Shown here piece after piece: positions 39,768-48,476 of a DNA stretch of 64,000 bases; the stretch's first letter is position 1; each line of letters starts with the position of its first letter. The notes under the pieces are model-generated. The model saw nothing but the letters and a program-made list of their open reading frames with translations. It was not told the origin of the DNA and ran no database searches. The position numbers and the translations under genes were made by a program. Source of the DNA: DATARH01 sp036008175 (GTDB lineage Bacteria > Pseudomonadota > Alphaproteobacteria > ATCC43930 > CGMCC-115725); contig DASYOB010000004.1 of the NCBI GenBank assembly GCA_036008175.1, positions 3,736 through 67,735 on the forward strand, in the 5' to 3' direction.

Positions 39768-40547
39768 TCAGCGGCGCAGGACCAAGAGCTTCTTGATCTC
39801 GGCGATAGCCTTGGCCGGGTTGAGGTTCTTCGGGCAGGTCTTGGTGCAGTTCATGATCGTGTGGCAGCGGTACAGCCGGAACGGGTCCTCCAACGCATCA
39901 AGCCGGTCGCCGGTCTTCTCGTCACGGCTGTCGGCGATCCAGCGATAAGCCTGCAGCAATACCGCGGGACCGAGATACCGCTCGCCGTTCCACCAATAGG
40001 ACGGGCAAGCAGTCGAGCAGCAAAAGCACAGGATGCATTCCCACAGCCCGTCGAGCTTTTCGCGCTCCTCGATCGATTGCGGCCACTCCTTGTCCGGCGG
40101 CGCCGTGCTCTCGGTCTGCAGCCAGGGCTGGATCGAGCGGTACTGCGCGTAGATGTGCGTCAGGTCGGGCACCAGGTCCTTGACGACCGGCATGTGCGGC
40201 AAGGGGTAGATCCGCACATCCCCCTTGATGTCGTCGATCGCCTTGATGCAGGCCAGCGTGTTGGTGCCGTCGATGTTCATCGCGCAGGAGCCGCAGACCC
40301 CTTCGCGGCAGGAGCGGCGGAAGGTCAGCGTCGTGTCGATCTCGTTCTTGATCTTGATCAGCGCGTCGAGAACCATCGGCCCACAATCGGCGAGGTCGAC
40401 CGAATAGGTGTCGACGACCGGGTTACTGCCGCTCTCGGGGTTCCAGCGATAGATCCGGAAACGGCGCGACCGTTGCGGGCTTGCCGGCGCCGGCCAGGTC
40501 GTGCCCGTGCCGATCTTGGAATTGGCGGGAAGCGTAAATTCCGCCAC
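39768..40547 (-). CDS. sdhB: Succinate dehydrogenase iron-sulfur subunit
   Basis: Electron-transfer subunit of complex II on the inner-membrane face. The 259 residues carry the [2Fe-2S] ligands in SCREGVCGSCAMNIDGTNTL plus the following AC, the [4Fe-4S] ligands in CILCFCCSTACPSYWW, and the [3Fe-4S]/[4Fe-4S] ligands in YRCHTIMNCTKTCPKNLNP. YSVDLADCGPMVLDALIKIK near residue 50 is typical. It starts one base after the sdhA stop and ends the sdhCDAB operon. Confidence 0.98.
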   Translation of the reverse strand: MAEFTLPANSKIGTGTTWPAPASPQRSRRFRIYRWNPESGSNPVVDTYSVDLADCGPMVLDALIKIKNEIDTTLTFRRSCREGVCGSCAMNIDGTNTLACIKAIDDIKGDVRIYPLPHMPVVKDLVPDLTHIYAQYRSIQPWLQTESTAPPDKEWPQSIEEREKLDGLWECILCFCCSTACPSYWWNGERYLGPAVLLQAYRWIADSRDEKTGDRLDALEDPFRLYRCHTIMNCTKTCPKNLNPAKAIAEIKKLLVLRR

Positions 40548-40548
40548 G

Positions 40549-42342
40549 TCAGTAGGTCCGCGCCTTCGGCGGGAAGGCCTGGACCTCGTTCGACAGCGTG
40601 AACAGGTGCACCGGGCGGTAGCCGATCGTCACATCGGTGTCGCCATTGAGCCAGGCAACGGTGTGCTTCAGCCAGTTTTCGTCGTCGCGCTCCGGGAAAT
40701 CGTCGCGCGCGTGGGCGCCGCGGCTCTCGGTGCGGTTCTCCGCCGAATGTAACGCCACCACCGCCTGCTCCAGCAGGTTTTGCAGCTCCAGCGCCTCCAT
40801 CAAATCGCTGTTCCAGATCATCGAGCGATCGGAAATGCTCAGATCGGCGTAGCTCCGCGCCACTCGGTCGATCCGCTCCACTCCGTCGCGCAGCACCTGG
40901 GCGGTGCGGAACACCGCGCAATTGTTCTGCATGGTCCGCTGCATCTCGGTACGGATCTCGGCGGTCTTGCGCCCGCCCTTGGAACGGCGCACGGCATCGA
41001 GCCGGGTGAGCGCCTGCTCCCCGGCGCTCGCCGGCAACGGCGGATGCGCGGAGCCGGGCCGGACCACCTCCACGGCGCGATGCGCGGCGGCGCGGCCGAA
41101 CACGACGATGTCCAACAGCGAATTGCAGCCAAGCCGGTTGGCGCCGTGCACCGAGACGCAGGCCGCCTCGCCGACCGCCATCAGCCCGGGGACGATCGCA
41201 TCGGGATCACTCTCGGTCGGACGGATCACCTCGCCACGGTAGTTCGTCGGAATGCCGCCCATGTCGTAATGCACAGTCGGCAATACCGGGATCGGCTCGC
41301 GGGTGACATCGACTCCGGAGAAGATCTTCGCCGTCTCCGAGATGCCCGGCAGCCGCTGGTGCAAGATAGCCGGATCCAGATGCTCTAGATGGAGCAGGAT
41401 GTGGTCCTTCTCCGGGCCGCAGCCGCGCCCTTCGAAGATCTCGACCGTCATCGCCCGGCTGACCACGTCGCGTGAGGCGAGATCCTTGGCGTGCGGCGCG
41501 TAGCGCTCCATGAAGCGCTCGCCTTCGCTGTTGGTTAGATACCCGCCCTCGCCGCGCGCCCCCTCGGTGATCAGACAGCCGGCGCCATAGATCCCGGTCG
41601 GGTGAAACTGGATGAACTCCATGTCCTGCAACGGCAGGCCAGCGCGCAGCACCATCGCGTTGCCGTCGCCGGTGCAGGTGTGCGCCGAGGTACAGGTCAA
41701 ATAGGTGCGGCCGTACCCGCCGGTGGCAAGGATCACCATGTGCGCGCGGAAGCGGTGGATCGAGCCGTCTTCCAGGTTCCACGCGATGACCCCGCGGCAG
41801 GCGCCCTCCTCGTCCATGATCAGGTCGAGGGCGAAATACTCGACGAAGAACTCGGCGTTGTGGCGCAGCGACTGCTGGTACAGTGCGTGCAAGATGGCAT
41901 GGCCAGTGCGGTCGGCGGCGGCGCAGGCGCGGTTGGCCGGGGCGCCGTCGCCATACTCCATCATGTGGCCGCCGAAGGGGCGCTGATAGATCTCGCCCGC
42001 CTCGGTGCGCGAGAACGGCACGCCGAAATGCTCGAGCTCGATGACCGCCGGGATCGCCTGCCGGCACATATATTCGATCGCGTCCTGGTCGCCGAGCCAG
42101 TCGGAGCCCTTGACCGTGTCGTACATATGCCAGCGCCAGTCGTCGTCGCTCATGTTGCCGAGCGCGGCGGCAATGCCGCCCTGCGCCGAGACGGTGTGGC
42201 TGCGGGTCGGGAATACCTTGCTGATGCAGGCGGTCTTCAGTCCTTCGAGGGTCGTTCCCAGGGTCGCCCGCAACCCGGCGCCGCCGGCGCCAACGACAAC
42301 GACATCGTAGGTATGTTCGGTGATCGGATAGGCGGCTGGCAT
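40549..42342 (-). CDS. sdhA: Succinate dehydrogenase flavoprotein subunit
   Basis: Catalyses succinate oxidation to fumarate in complex II. From ATG 42342 (AAAGAG upstream) it has 597 residues, the usual length; an in-frame extension to 42411 is not supported. FAD binding: YDVVVVGAGGAGLRA and the covalent-FAD His in SHTVSAQGGIAAAL. Active site: FIQFHPTGIYGAGCLITEGA, RGEGGYLTNSEGERFMERY and HYDMGGIPTNYRGEV, with the late GANRLGCNSLLDIVVFGRAA. It sits between sdhD and sdhB. Confidence 0.98.
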   Translation of the reverse strand: MPAAYPITEHTYDVVVVGAGGAGLRATLGTTLEGLKTACISKVFPTRSHTVSAQGGIAAALGNMSDDDWRWHMYDTVKGSDWLGDQDAIEYMCRQAIPAVIELEHFGVPFSRTEAGEIYQRPFGGHMMEYGDGAPANRACAAADRTGHAILHALYQQSLRHNAEFFVEYFALDLIMDEEGACRGVIAWNLEDGSIHRFRAHMVILATGGYGRTYLTCTSAHTCTGDGNAMVLRAGLPLQDMEFIQFHPTGIYGAGCLITEGARGEGGYLTNSEGERFMERYAPHAKDLASRDVVSRAMTVEIFEGRGCGPEKDHILLHLEHLDPAILHQRLPGISETAKIFSGVDVTREPIPVLPTVHYDMGGIPTNYRGEVIRPTESDPDAIVPGLMAVGEAACVSVHGANRLGCNSLLDIVVFGRAAAHRAVEVVRPGSAHPPLPASAGEQALTRLDAVRRSKGGRKTAEIRTEMQRTMQNNCAVFRTAQVLRDGVERIDRVARSYADLSISDRSMIWNSDLMEALELQNLLEQAVVALHSAENRTESRGAHARDDFPERDDENWLKHTVAWLNGDTDVTIGYRPVHLFTLSNEVQAFPPKARTY

Positions 42343-42361
42343 GACGCAGCTCTTTCTATGG

Positions 42362-42751
42362 TCAGGCGCGGAGCGCCATCGTGAGCACGGCGAGAATGCC
42401 GCGGACCGCAAACAGGATGCAAAGGAGGCGCATCAGCAGCAACGCGGCCAGCCGCATCGCCTCGCGATGAACATAGTCTTCGATCACGACCTGGAGCCCG
42501 AGCGCGGTGTGATAGAAGACCGCAACCAGCAGCAAGATCAGGAATACCGCCGGCATTGGGCTTTTGACCCAGGCGACGAACGCGGCATGGTCGGCGCCGA
42601 TCATACTGATCACCGCGATCACGAACCACAGCGTTAGCGGCACCAGTGCCAAGGCACTGACGCGCTGACGCCACCAATGCCCGACCCCTTCCTTGGCCGA
42701 GCCAAGGCCGATCGCGCGGCCCAAGGATGAGCGCATCGGGCTCATCGCCAT
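42362..42751 (-). CDS. sdhD: Succinate dehydrogenase membrane anchor subunit
   Basis: One of two membrane anchors binding heme b and ubiquinone in complex II. The 129 residues have three transmembrane helices and GVGHWWRQRVSALALVPLTL at the N-terminus, where Arg and Ser/Trp contribute to the quinone site; the heme His is expected in FYHTALGLQVVIEDYVH. The start overlaps the sdhC stop by one base (TGATG), so translation is coupled. Confidence 0.94.
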   Translation of the reverse strand: MAMSPMRSSLGRAIGLGSAKEGVGHWWRQRVSALALVPLTLWFVIAVISMIGADHAAFVAWVKSPMPAVFLILLLVAVFYHTALGLQVVIEDYVHREAMRLAALLLMRLLCILFAVRGILAVLTMALRA

Positions 42752-43143
42752 CAATGGCTCCAATGCGAAAGGCCAGCGATCCAGGCGAGAATCGTCAACA
42801 CCGCGGTCGCCGCCAATACCGCCCAGCCGCCGGCGTAGACGCTCCTCAAATCGAGCCCGTAGCCTGCATCCCACAGCAGATGCCGGACGCCGTTGCACAG
42901 ATGATAGAACAGCGCCACGCTCCACCCGAACAACAACAGCAATCCGAGCCACGACCCGAGAAAATGCTGAACCACGGCATAGGGTCCGGGCCCGTCGGAG
43001 GCGGCGCCGAGCCACCACACCAGCAGGATCGCCCCGAAGCTCAGCGCCACGCCGGTCGCGCGGTGCAGGATCGACAGGACCGAGGTGAGCTGCCAGCGGT
43101 AGACTTGAAGGTGCGGCGAGAGCGGCCGCTCGGCTTGCGTCAT
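42751..43143 (-). CDS. sdhC: Succinate dehydrogenase cytochrome b556 subunit
   Basis: Membrane anchor of complex II. The 130 residues have three helices; RPLSPHLQVYRWQLTSVLSI and LHRATGVALSFG form the quinone-site signature, and the axial heme ligand lies in LFYHLCNGVRHLLWDAGYGL (His near residue 84). It is the first gene of the operon. The 120 bases upstream, to the end of yejB at 43264, should contain the promoter; no strong sigma-70 boxes stood out. Confidence 0.96.
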   Translation of the reverse strand: MTQAERPLSPHLQVYRWQLTSVLSILHRATGVALSFGAILLVWWLGAASDGPGPYAVVQHFLGSWLGLLLLFGWSVALFYHLCNGVRHLLWDAGYGLDLRSVYAGGWAVLAATAVLTILAWIAGLSHWSH

Positions 43144-43263
43144 CGGAAATTTCCGAAAATGCGGCTTTTAGCTGGCCTTTGACTTAGACGGCCAACCCAG
43201 GGGTGTCAACGGAGCGGGGACGGCGGAAATCGCTGGCTGATATGAGAGAGCCCGGCGAATGCG

Positions 43264-44352
43264 TCATGCGCCCCGGCGCTCGAAATCGATGCGCGGGTCG
43301 ATCAGCATGTACGTCAGGTCGCTGATCAGCTTCAGGGCCAGCCCGATCAGCGTGAACACGTAGAGCGTCGCGAACATGATCGGATAGTCGCGGTTGATCG
43401 CCGCATCGAAACCCAAAAGCCCGAGCCCGTCGAGCGAGAAGATCACCTCGATCAGCAGCGAGCCAGTGAACAGGATACCGATGAACGCCGCCGGAAAGCC
43501 GGCGACGACCAGCAGCATCGCGTTCCGGAAAACATGGCCGTAGAGAACGCGCCGCTCCCTCAACCCTTTCGCCCGCGCTGTCAGCACGTACTGTTTGTTG
43601 ACCTCGTCGAGAAAGCAATTCTTGGTCAGCATGGTCAGGGTGGCGAAGCCGCCGATGACCAGCGCGATGATCGGCAGGGCGATGTGCCAGAAATAGTCGA
43701 GTATCTTGTGCGGCCAGTCGAACGACGCCCAATTATCGCTGACCAGCCCGCGCAGCGGAAAGATCGAGAAGTAGCTGCCGCCGGCGAACAGCACGATCAG
43801 CAGCACCGCGAACAGAAAGCTCGGCACCGCGTAGCCGACGATAATGACCGCGCTCGACCAGACATCGAATCGGCTGCCGTCGCGCACCGCCTTCCGGATG
43901 CCGAGCGGGATCGACACGAGATAGGTGATCAGGGTCGTCCACAACCCGATCGAGATTGAGACCGGCAATTTGTCACGAATAAGCGAGACGACGCTGCGGT
44001 CCTGGAAGAAGCTGTTGCCGAAGTCGAAGGTCAAATAGTTCTTCATCATCATAACGAACCGGTCGAGCGGCGGCTTGTCGAAGCCGTACTGCTTTTCCAG
44101 CTGCCTGATGAAGGCGGGGTCAAGCCCGCGGGCGCCGCGATATTGGCTTTCACCGGAACTCGGAGCATTTTTTAGTTCGCCGCCGGTGCCGCTGATCCGC
44201 TCGGTGGCGCTGATATCGTTGCCTTTGAGCTTTGCGATCATCTGCTGGACCGGCCCACCCGGCGCCGCCTGCACGATGACGAAGTTGACGACCATGATCG
44301 CGAACAAGGTCGGGATCATCAGGAGGATGCGCCGGATTGCGTAAGCTATCAT
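43264..44352 (-). CDS. yejB: ABC transporter permease, YejB type (microcin C/peptide family)
   Basis: Inner-membrane permease for an oligopeptide-type importer (microcin C and related peptides). The 362 residues have the long first periplasmic loop of YejB (AAPGGPVQQMIAKLKGND, then RGLDPAFIRQLEKQYGFDKP) and the permease EAA-like region GHVFRNAMLLVVAGFPAAFI. The gene lies 37 bases after yejA. The partners yejE and yejF, normally next, are missing: the following genes are the sdh operon. Confidence 0.94.
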   Translation of the reverse strand: MIAYAIRRILLMIPTLFAIMVVNFVIVQAAPGGPVQQMIAKLKGNDISATERISGTGGELKNAPSSGESQYRGARGLDPAFIRQLEKQYGFDKPPLDRFVMMMKNYLTFDFGNSFFQDRSVVSLIRDKLPVSISIGLWTTLITYLVSIPLGIRKAVRDGSRFDVWSSAVIIVGYAVPSFLFAVLLIVLFAGGSYFSIFPLRGLVSDNWASFDWPHKILDYFWHIALPIIALVIGGFATLTMLTKNCFLDEVNKQYVLTARAKGLRERRVLYGHVFRNAMLLVVAGFPAAFIGILFTGSLLIEVIFSLDGLGLLGFDAAINRDYPIMFATLYVFTLIGLALKLISDLTYMLIDPRIDFERRGA

Positions 44353-44389
44353 GGCTGACCCTGGCCGCCCTCACTCGTGAGGGGAAGGT

Positions 44390-46243
44390 TCATTTCTGCA
44401 CCTGGCCCTTTTTCACCTCGACGGTCTGTTCGGCCTTTGGATCGACCCACCAGGTATCGAGGCCGAAGCCGTATTTGGGCGACACCTCCGGACGGCGAAA
44501 CTTGTCCCAATAAGCGATCCAGGATGCCCCGAGATGAAATTGCGGGATCACGTAGTAGCCATATTGCAGCACCCGGTCGAGCGCCCGGGTATGCGCGACG
44601 AGGCTGGCGCGGTCGGGCGCGCGAATCAGCTCCTCGATCAACTCGTCGATGACCGGGCTCTTGATGCCGAGGGTATTCCGGCTGCCCTGTTCGTCGGCAG
44701 CCTTCGAACCCCAAAACTCGCGTTGCTCGTTGCCGGGCGACAACGACTGGCCAAACACTTCGATTGCCATGTCGTAGTCAAAGGTTTCCATGCGTTTTTC
44801 GTATTGCGCGGTGTCGACCGTTCGCACATGCGCGGTGATCCCCATGCGTTTCAGGTTCTGCGCGAAGGGCAGCACGATCCGCTCCATCTGCGGGTCGTTG
44901 AGCAGGATCTCGAACTCGAAGGGCTGGCCGGTCTTGTCGTTGACGAGTTGCTCGTTCTTGAAGCTCCAGCCCGCATCCTTCAGCAGCATCAGAGCCTGAC
45001 GCAGGCCGTCGCGGATATTGCCCGAGCCATCGTATTTGGGCGGGTCGTATTCCTTGGTGAAGACCTCGTCGGGGACCTTGCCGCGAAACGGTTCTAGGAT
45101 TTTCAGCTCCTCGCCCTGCGGCGTTCCGGTCGCGGCCAACTCGGAATTGTCAAAGTAGCTGCGGGTCCGAGTGTAGAGGCCGTAAAACAGGTTCTTGTTC
45201 GACCATTCGAAATCGAAGGCGTAGGCGAGCGCCTGCCGCACCTTCGGGTCCTGAAACAATGGTCGGCGCAGATTGTAGCCGAAGCCCTGCATGCCGCTCG
45301 GCAGCTGGTTCGGTATCTGCTCCTTCTTGATCAGCCCCTCGCTCAGCGCCGGGCTGTCGTAGCCGGTTGCCCAGGATTTCGAGGAGTTCTCGCGGCGGAT
45401 ATCGTACTGCCCGGCCTTGAACGCTTCGAGCGCGATCGTGCCGTCGCGGTAATAGTCATAGCGGATCACGTCGACATTGAAGCGGCCCTTGTTGACCGGC
45501 AGGTTGGCGGCCCAATAATCGGGCACCCGGCGATAGGTAATCGAGCGGCCCGGGTCAACCGAGTCGATCTTGTACGGGCCGCTGCCCAGCGGCGGATCGA
45601 GTGTCGTCTTCTCGAAGTCGCGGTTTGACCAGTAGGCTTTCGACAGCACCGGCATTTCGCCGAGAATCGACGGCAGTTCACGGTTCTCGGCAGATTTGAA
45701 GGTGAATCGCACACCGCGATCGCCCTCCTTCTCGACCTTGGTCACGTCGCCGTAATAGGAGCGGTACATCGGCGCGCCCTTGGCGCGGAGCGTGTCGAAG
45801 GTCCAGACGACATCGTCCGGAGTGATCGGCGAGCCGTCGTGAAAGCGCGCCTCCTTCCGCAGGGTGAAGAGGACCGACAGCTTGTCGGGAGCGACATCGA
45901 CGCTTTCGGCGATGAGGCCGTAATTGCTGCCGGGCTCGTCTTCCGAGCGGGTCATCAGCTCTTCGAAAATCTGACCGATCCCAGCGGCGGGCACGCCCTT
46001 GACGACAAAGGGATTGAGCGTGTCGTAGGTGCCGATCGCCGAGAGTTTCATCGTCCCGCCCTTCGGCGCGTTCGGGTTGGCGTATTCGAAATTCTTGAAG
46101 TCCGGCGGGTATTTCAAATCGCCAAACAGCGAGAGCCCGGAGGTCCCGGCCGCTGCCAGTGCCGCGATCGCGAACAGCGGCAAACCGAGGCTGGAAAGGG
46201 CAGCCGATAACCTGCGCATGGTCTTCCTCGCGATCGCCTTCAT
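44390..46243 (-). CDS. yejA: Periplasmic peptide-binding protein, YejA type (family 5)
   Basis: A 617-residue substrate-binding protein of the oligopeptide/microcin C class. A signal peptide (LSSLGLPLFAIAALAAAG) is followed by FEYANPNAPKGGTMKLSAIG, TYDTLNPFVVKG, FTLRKEARFHDGSPITPDDV (the family 5 signature) and the YejA-like QGFGYNLRRPLFQDPKVRQA. Its start overlaps the hisN stop by four bases, so hisN, yejA and yejB may form a transcript. The substrate may be peptides or peptide-nucleotide antibiotics. Confidence 0.94.
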   Translation of the reverse strand: MKAIARKTMRRLSAALSSLGLPLFAIAALAAAGTSGLSLFGDLKYPPDFKNFEYANPNAPKGGTMKLSAIGTYDTLNPFVVKGVPAAGIGQIFEELMTRSEDEPGSNYGLIAESVDVAPDKLSVLFTLRKEARFHDGSPITPDDVVWTFDTLRAKGAPMYRSYYGDVTKVEKEGDRGVRFTFKSAENRELPSILGEMPVLSKAYWSNRDFEKTTLDPPLGSGPYKIDSVDPGRSITYRRVPDYWAANLPVNKGRFNVDVIRYDYYRDGTIALEAFKAGQYDIRRENSSKSWATGYDSPALSEGLIKKEQIPNQLPSGMQGFGYNLRRPLFQDPKVRQALAYAFDFEWSNKNLFYGLYTRTRSYFDNSELAATGTPQGEELKILEPFRGKVPDEVFTKEYDPPKYDGSGNIRDGLRQALMLLKDAGWSFKNEQLVNDKTGQPFEFEILLNDPQMERIVLPFAQNLKRMGITAHVRTVDTAQYEKRMETFDYDMAIEVFGQSLSPGNEQREFWGSKAADEQGSRNTLGIKSPVIDELIEELIRAPDRASLVAHTRALDRVLQYGYYVIPQFHLGASWIAYWDKFRRPEVSPKYGFGLDTWWVDPKAEQTVEVKKGQVQK

Positions 46244-47013
46244 CCGGCTAATAACGCCAGAGCCTCGCGATGCGCACGCGCATCGCCGGCAATCAGCACG
46301 CGGCCGTCCGAAGCCAAATTAAGCGGCCGGCCTTGCCAGTCGGTCGCGATCCCGCCGGCGCCTTCTACGATCGGCAGCATCGCGCTGAAATCATAGGGCT
46401 TGAGGCTTGCCTCGATGACCACGTCGATGAAGCCGTGAGCGAGGAGACCGTAGGCGTAGCAATCGGCGCCGAAGCGGACGAGCTTGGCGGCGCCGGAGAC
46501 GCGAGCGAAGGCGGCAGCGTCCTCGCCCCGGAACATGTCGGGGCTGGTGGCGAATACCGTCGCCGGCGCGAGCGCCGGGCACGGGCGGCAACGGATCGGA
46601 TTGCCGTTGAATGTAGCGGGTTGGCCGGCAGCGCCGATCCAGCGCTCGCGCGATATCGGCTGGTCGATGATGCCGACAACGGGCCGCCCGGCCCGGGCGA
46701 GGGCGATCAGCGTGCCGAACAACGGCACGCCGCTGATGAAGGATTTGGTGCCGTCGATCGGATCGAGCACCCAGACGAATTCGGCTCCCTCGCGCTCGCG
46801 GCCGAATTCCTCGCCGATGATGCCATGCTCCGGAAAGCGCGCCGCGATTAGCTGCCGCATCGCCGTTTCGGCGGCGCGATCGGCCACTGTTACCGGCGAC
46901 AGATCGGGCTTGTCTTCGACCTGGAGTTTCTGGCGGAAATGCGGGCGAATCGCCGCTCCAGCCGCGTCGGCAAGTTCGGCGGCGAGTGCCAGGAAAGGGT
47001 CAAGCTCGCCCAC
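46240..47013 (-). CDS. hisN: Histidinol-phosphatase, inositol monophosphatase family
   Basis: Mg2+-dependent phosphatase, probably the histidinol-phosphate step of histidine synthesis used by alphaproteobacteria. The 257 residues have the IMPase metal motifs: Glu in IIGEEFGRE, Asp in WVLDPIDGTKSFISGVPLFG and Asp in SLKPYDFSAMLPIVEGAGG. PVTVADRAAE and RFGADCYAYGLLAHGFIDVV match HisN rather than SuhB or CysQ. It ends within the start of yejA. Confidence 0.9.
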   Translation of the reverse strand: MGELDPFLALAAELADAAGAAIRPHFRQKLQVEDKPDLSPVTVADRAAETAMRQLIAARFPEHGIIGEEFGREREGAEFVWVLDPIDGTKSFISGVPLFGTLIALARAGRPVVGIIDQPISRERWIGAAGQPATFNGNPIRCRPCPALAPATVFATSPDMFRGEDAAAFARVSGAAKLVRFGADCYAYGLLAHGFIDVVIEASLKPYDFSAMLPIVEGAGGIATDWQGRPLNLASDGRVLIAGDARAHREALALLAG

Positions 47014-47020
47014 CGTCCTC

Positions 47021-47554
47021 CTATTTCAAGCTTTCGAGATAGGCGACAACATCGGCCCGGTCCTGCACTTTCGGCAGGCCGGGGAAGGTCATCTTGGTGC
47101 CCTTCGCGAACTCCTGCGGCTTGAACAGCCACACATTGAGTTTATCCGGGTCCCATTTATCGTCCTTGTGCGCGAGCAGCGCCGACGAGAACTGGTAGCC
47201 TGGCACGCCGGCGATATTCTCGTCCATCACGCCGTAGAGATTGGGGCCGATCTTGTTGGCGCCGCCCTTATCGAAGGTATGGCATTGCAGGCAGACCTTG
47301 GCGACCTGCTCGCCATGCTTCGGATCGGCCTTGGCCATCGCCGGCTCGATCGACTCGACCGCGGGAGCCGCCGCCTGTTGCGCTCCGCCTGCCGGCGCGG
47401 CCGGGGCGCCGCCTTCGGCGCCGGGCGGGACGTAGACCGGTTGTTCCAGGTGCTTCGGCCGGACCAGCTCGCTGGCGAGAATACCCGTGACCATGGCGAC
47501 GATCATTGCCGTCAGCACCGATGCAATGATCTTGTTCCACTCGAAAGACGACAT
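47021..47554 (-). CDS. Membrane-anchored c-type cytochrome (CycM-like)
   Basis: A 177-residue cytochrome c. Residues 8–30 (IIASVLTAMIVAMVTGILAS) anchor it in the membrane; an Ala/Pro-rich linker follows, then a class I heme domain with CLQCH (88–92), GPNLYGVMDENIAGVPGYQF and the axial Met in KGTKMTFPGLPK. This is the layout of CycM/cytochrome c552, which carries electrons from the bc1 complex to terminal oxidases. It is divergent from kdsB, an order common in alphaproteobacteria. The start at 47554 follows GAAGGGA. Confidence 0.93.
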   Translation of the reverse strand: MSSFEWNKIIASVLTAMIVAMVTGILASELVRPKHLEQPVYVPPGAEGGAPAAPAGGAQQAAAPAVESIEPAMAKADPKHGEQVAKVCLQCHTFDKGGANKIGPNLYGVMDENIAGVPGYQFSSALLAHKDDKWDPDKLNVWLFKPQEFAKGTKMTFPGLPKVQDRADVVAYLESLK

Positions 47555-47715
47555 CGGCGTCCCTTCGGATTCTCCCCTGAGCCGCAGAAGGGCGAACCCA
47601 ACGGCGCGCCGCAGAAAATCGGATTCCCGGCGGCAACTCAACCGAATTATTGCGCTTCCGGCGAGCAAACGAACCGGGCATCTTGTCGCTCCCGGTTACC
47701 TCGAACGCTGGTATC

Positions 47716-48474
47716 GTGACCGCGCTGCCGAAGAACCCGATCGTTCTGATCCCGACCCGGCTCGCCTCCGCTCGACTGCCGAGAAAGGCGCTCGCCGAGA
47801 TCGCCGGCTCGCCGATGATTCTGCACGTTTGGCGTCGAGCCGTCGCCGCCGAGGTAGGGCGGGTGGTGGTCGCCTGCGGCGATCGCGAGATCGCGGATGT
47901 GGTGGAGCGGGCCGGCGGCCGGGCGGTGATGACCGACCCGGCGCTGCCGACCGGCTCCGACCGGATCCATGCCGCGATCAATGTCCTCGACCCCGGCCGC
48001 GCGCACGATGCGGTCATCAACGTGCAGGGCGACATGCCGATGCTCGACCCCGCCGCGATTCGGCTCGCGGTAGCCGCGCTTGAAGATCCCGAGACCGACA
48101 TCGCCACCCTGGCCGCCGAGATCGCCGATCCGGCCGCCCTCCACGAGGCGAGCGTCAACAAGGTGGTCGCCGGCTTTGCCGATCCGAATCGGCCCACGCG
48201 CGCATTGTATTTTTCGAAGGCGCCGGTGCCGTGGGGCGAGGGCCCGCATTACGAGCATGTCGGACTCTATGCCTATCGTCGCGCCGCGCTGGAGCGCTAT
48301 GTGAGCCTGCCGCGCGGCATCCTCGAACAGCGCGAGCGATTGGAGCAGCTGCGCGCTCTGGAAGCCGGGATGAGAATCTCGGTCAGTCTGATCGATCCGG
48401 CCCGGCTCGGCGTTCAGGTCGACACCCCGGCCGATCTCGACCGCGCCCGCAAGCTGCTGCAACACGGTTCCTGA
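47716..48474 (+). CDS. kdsB: 3-deoxy-manno-octulosonate cytidylyltransferase (CMP-KDO synthetase)
   Basis: Activates KDO with CTP for lipopolysaccharide inner-core synthesis in the cytosol. From GTG 47716 it has 252 residues. The nucleotidyl site IVLIPTRLASARLPRKALAE, CGDREIADVVERAG, MTDPALPTGSDRIHAAINVL, INVQGDMPMLDPAAIR and the late HVGLYAYRRAALERYV with LEQLRALEAGMRI are the family blocks. It is followed after two bases by pheA. Confidence 0.96.
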   Translation: MTALPKNPIVLIPTRLASARLPRKALAEIAGSPMILHVWRRAVAAEVGRVVVACGDREIADVVERAGGRAVMTDPALPTGSDRIHAAINVLDPGRAHDAVINVQGDMPMLDPAAIRLAVAALEDPETDIATLAAEIADPAALHEASVNKVVAGFADPNRPTRALYFSKAPVPWGEGPHYEHVGLYAYRRAALERYVSLPRGILEQRERLEQLRALEAGMRISVSLIDPARLGVQVDTPADLDRARKLLQHGS

Positions 48475-48476
48475 CG

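Noticed and set aside
44368..44383. CCCTCACTCGTGAGGG dyad between yejA and yejB as an operator
   Set aside because: Short, with almost no loop, and placed inside an operon; similar small CCCTCAC/GTGAGGG dyads are common in high-GC intergenic DNA.
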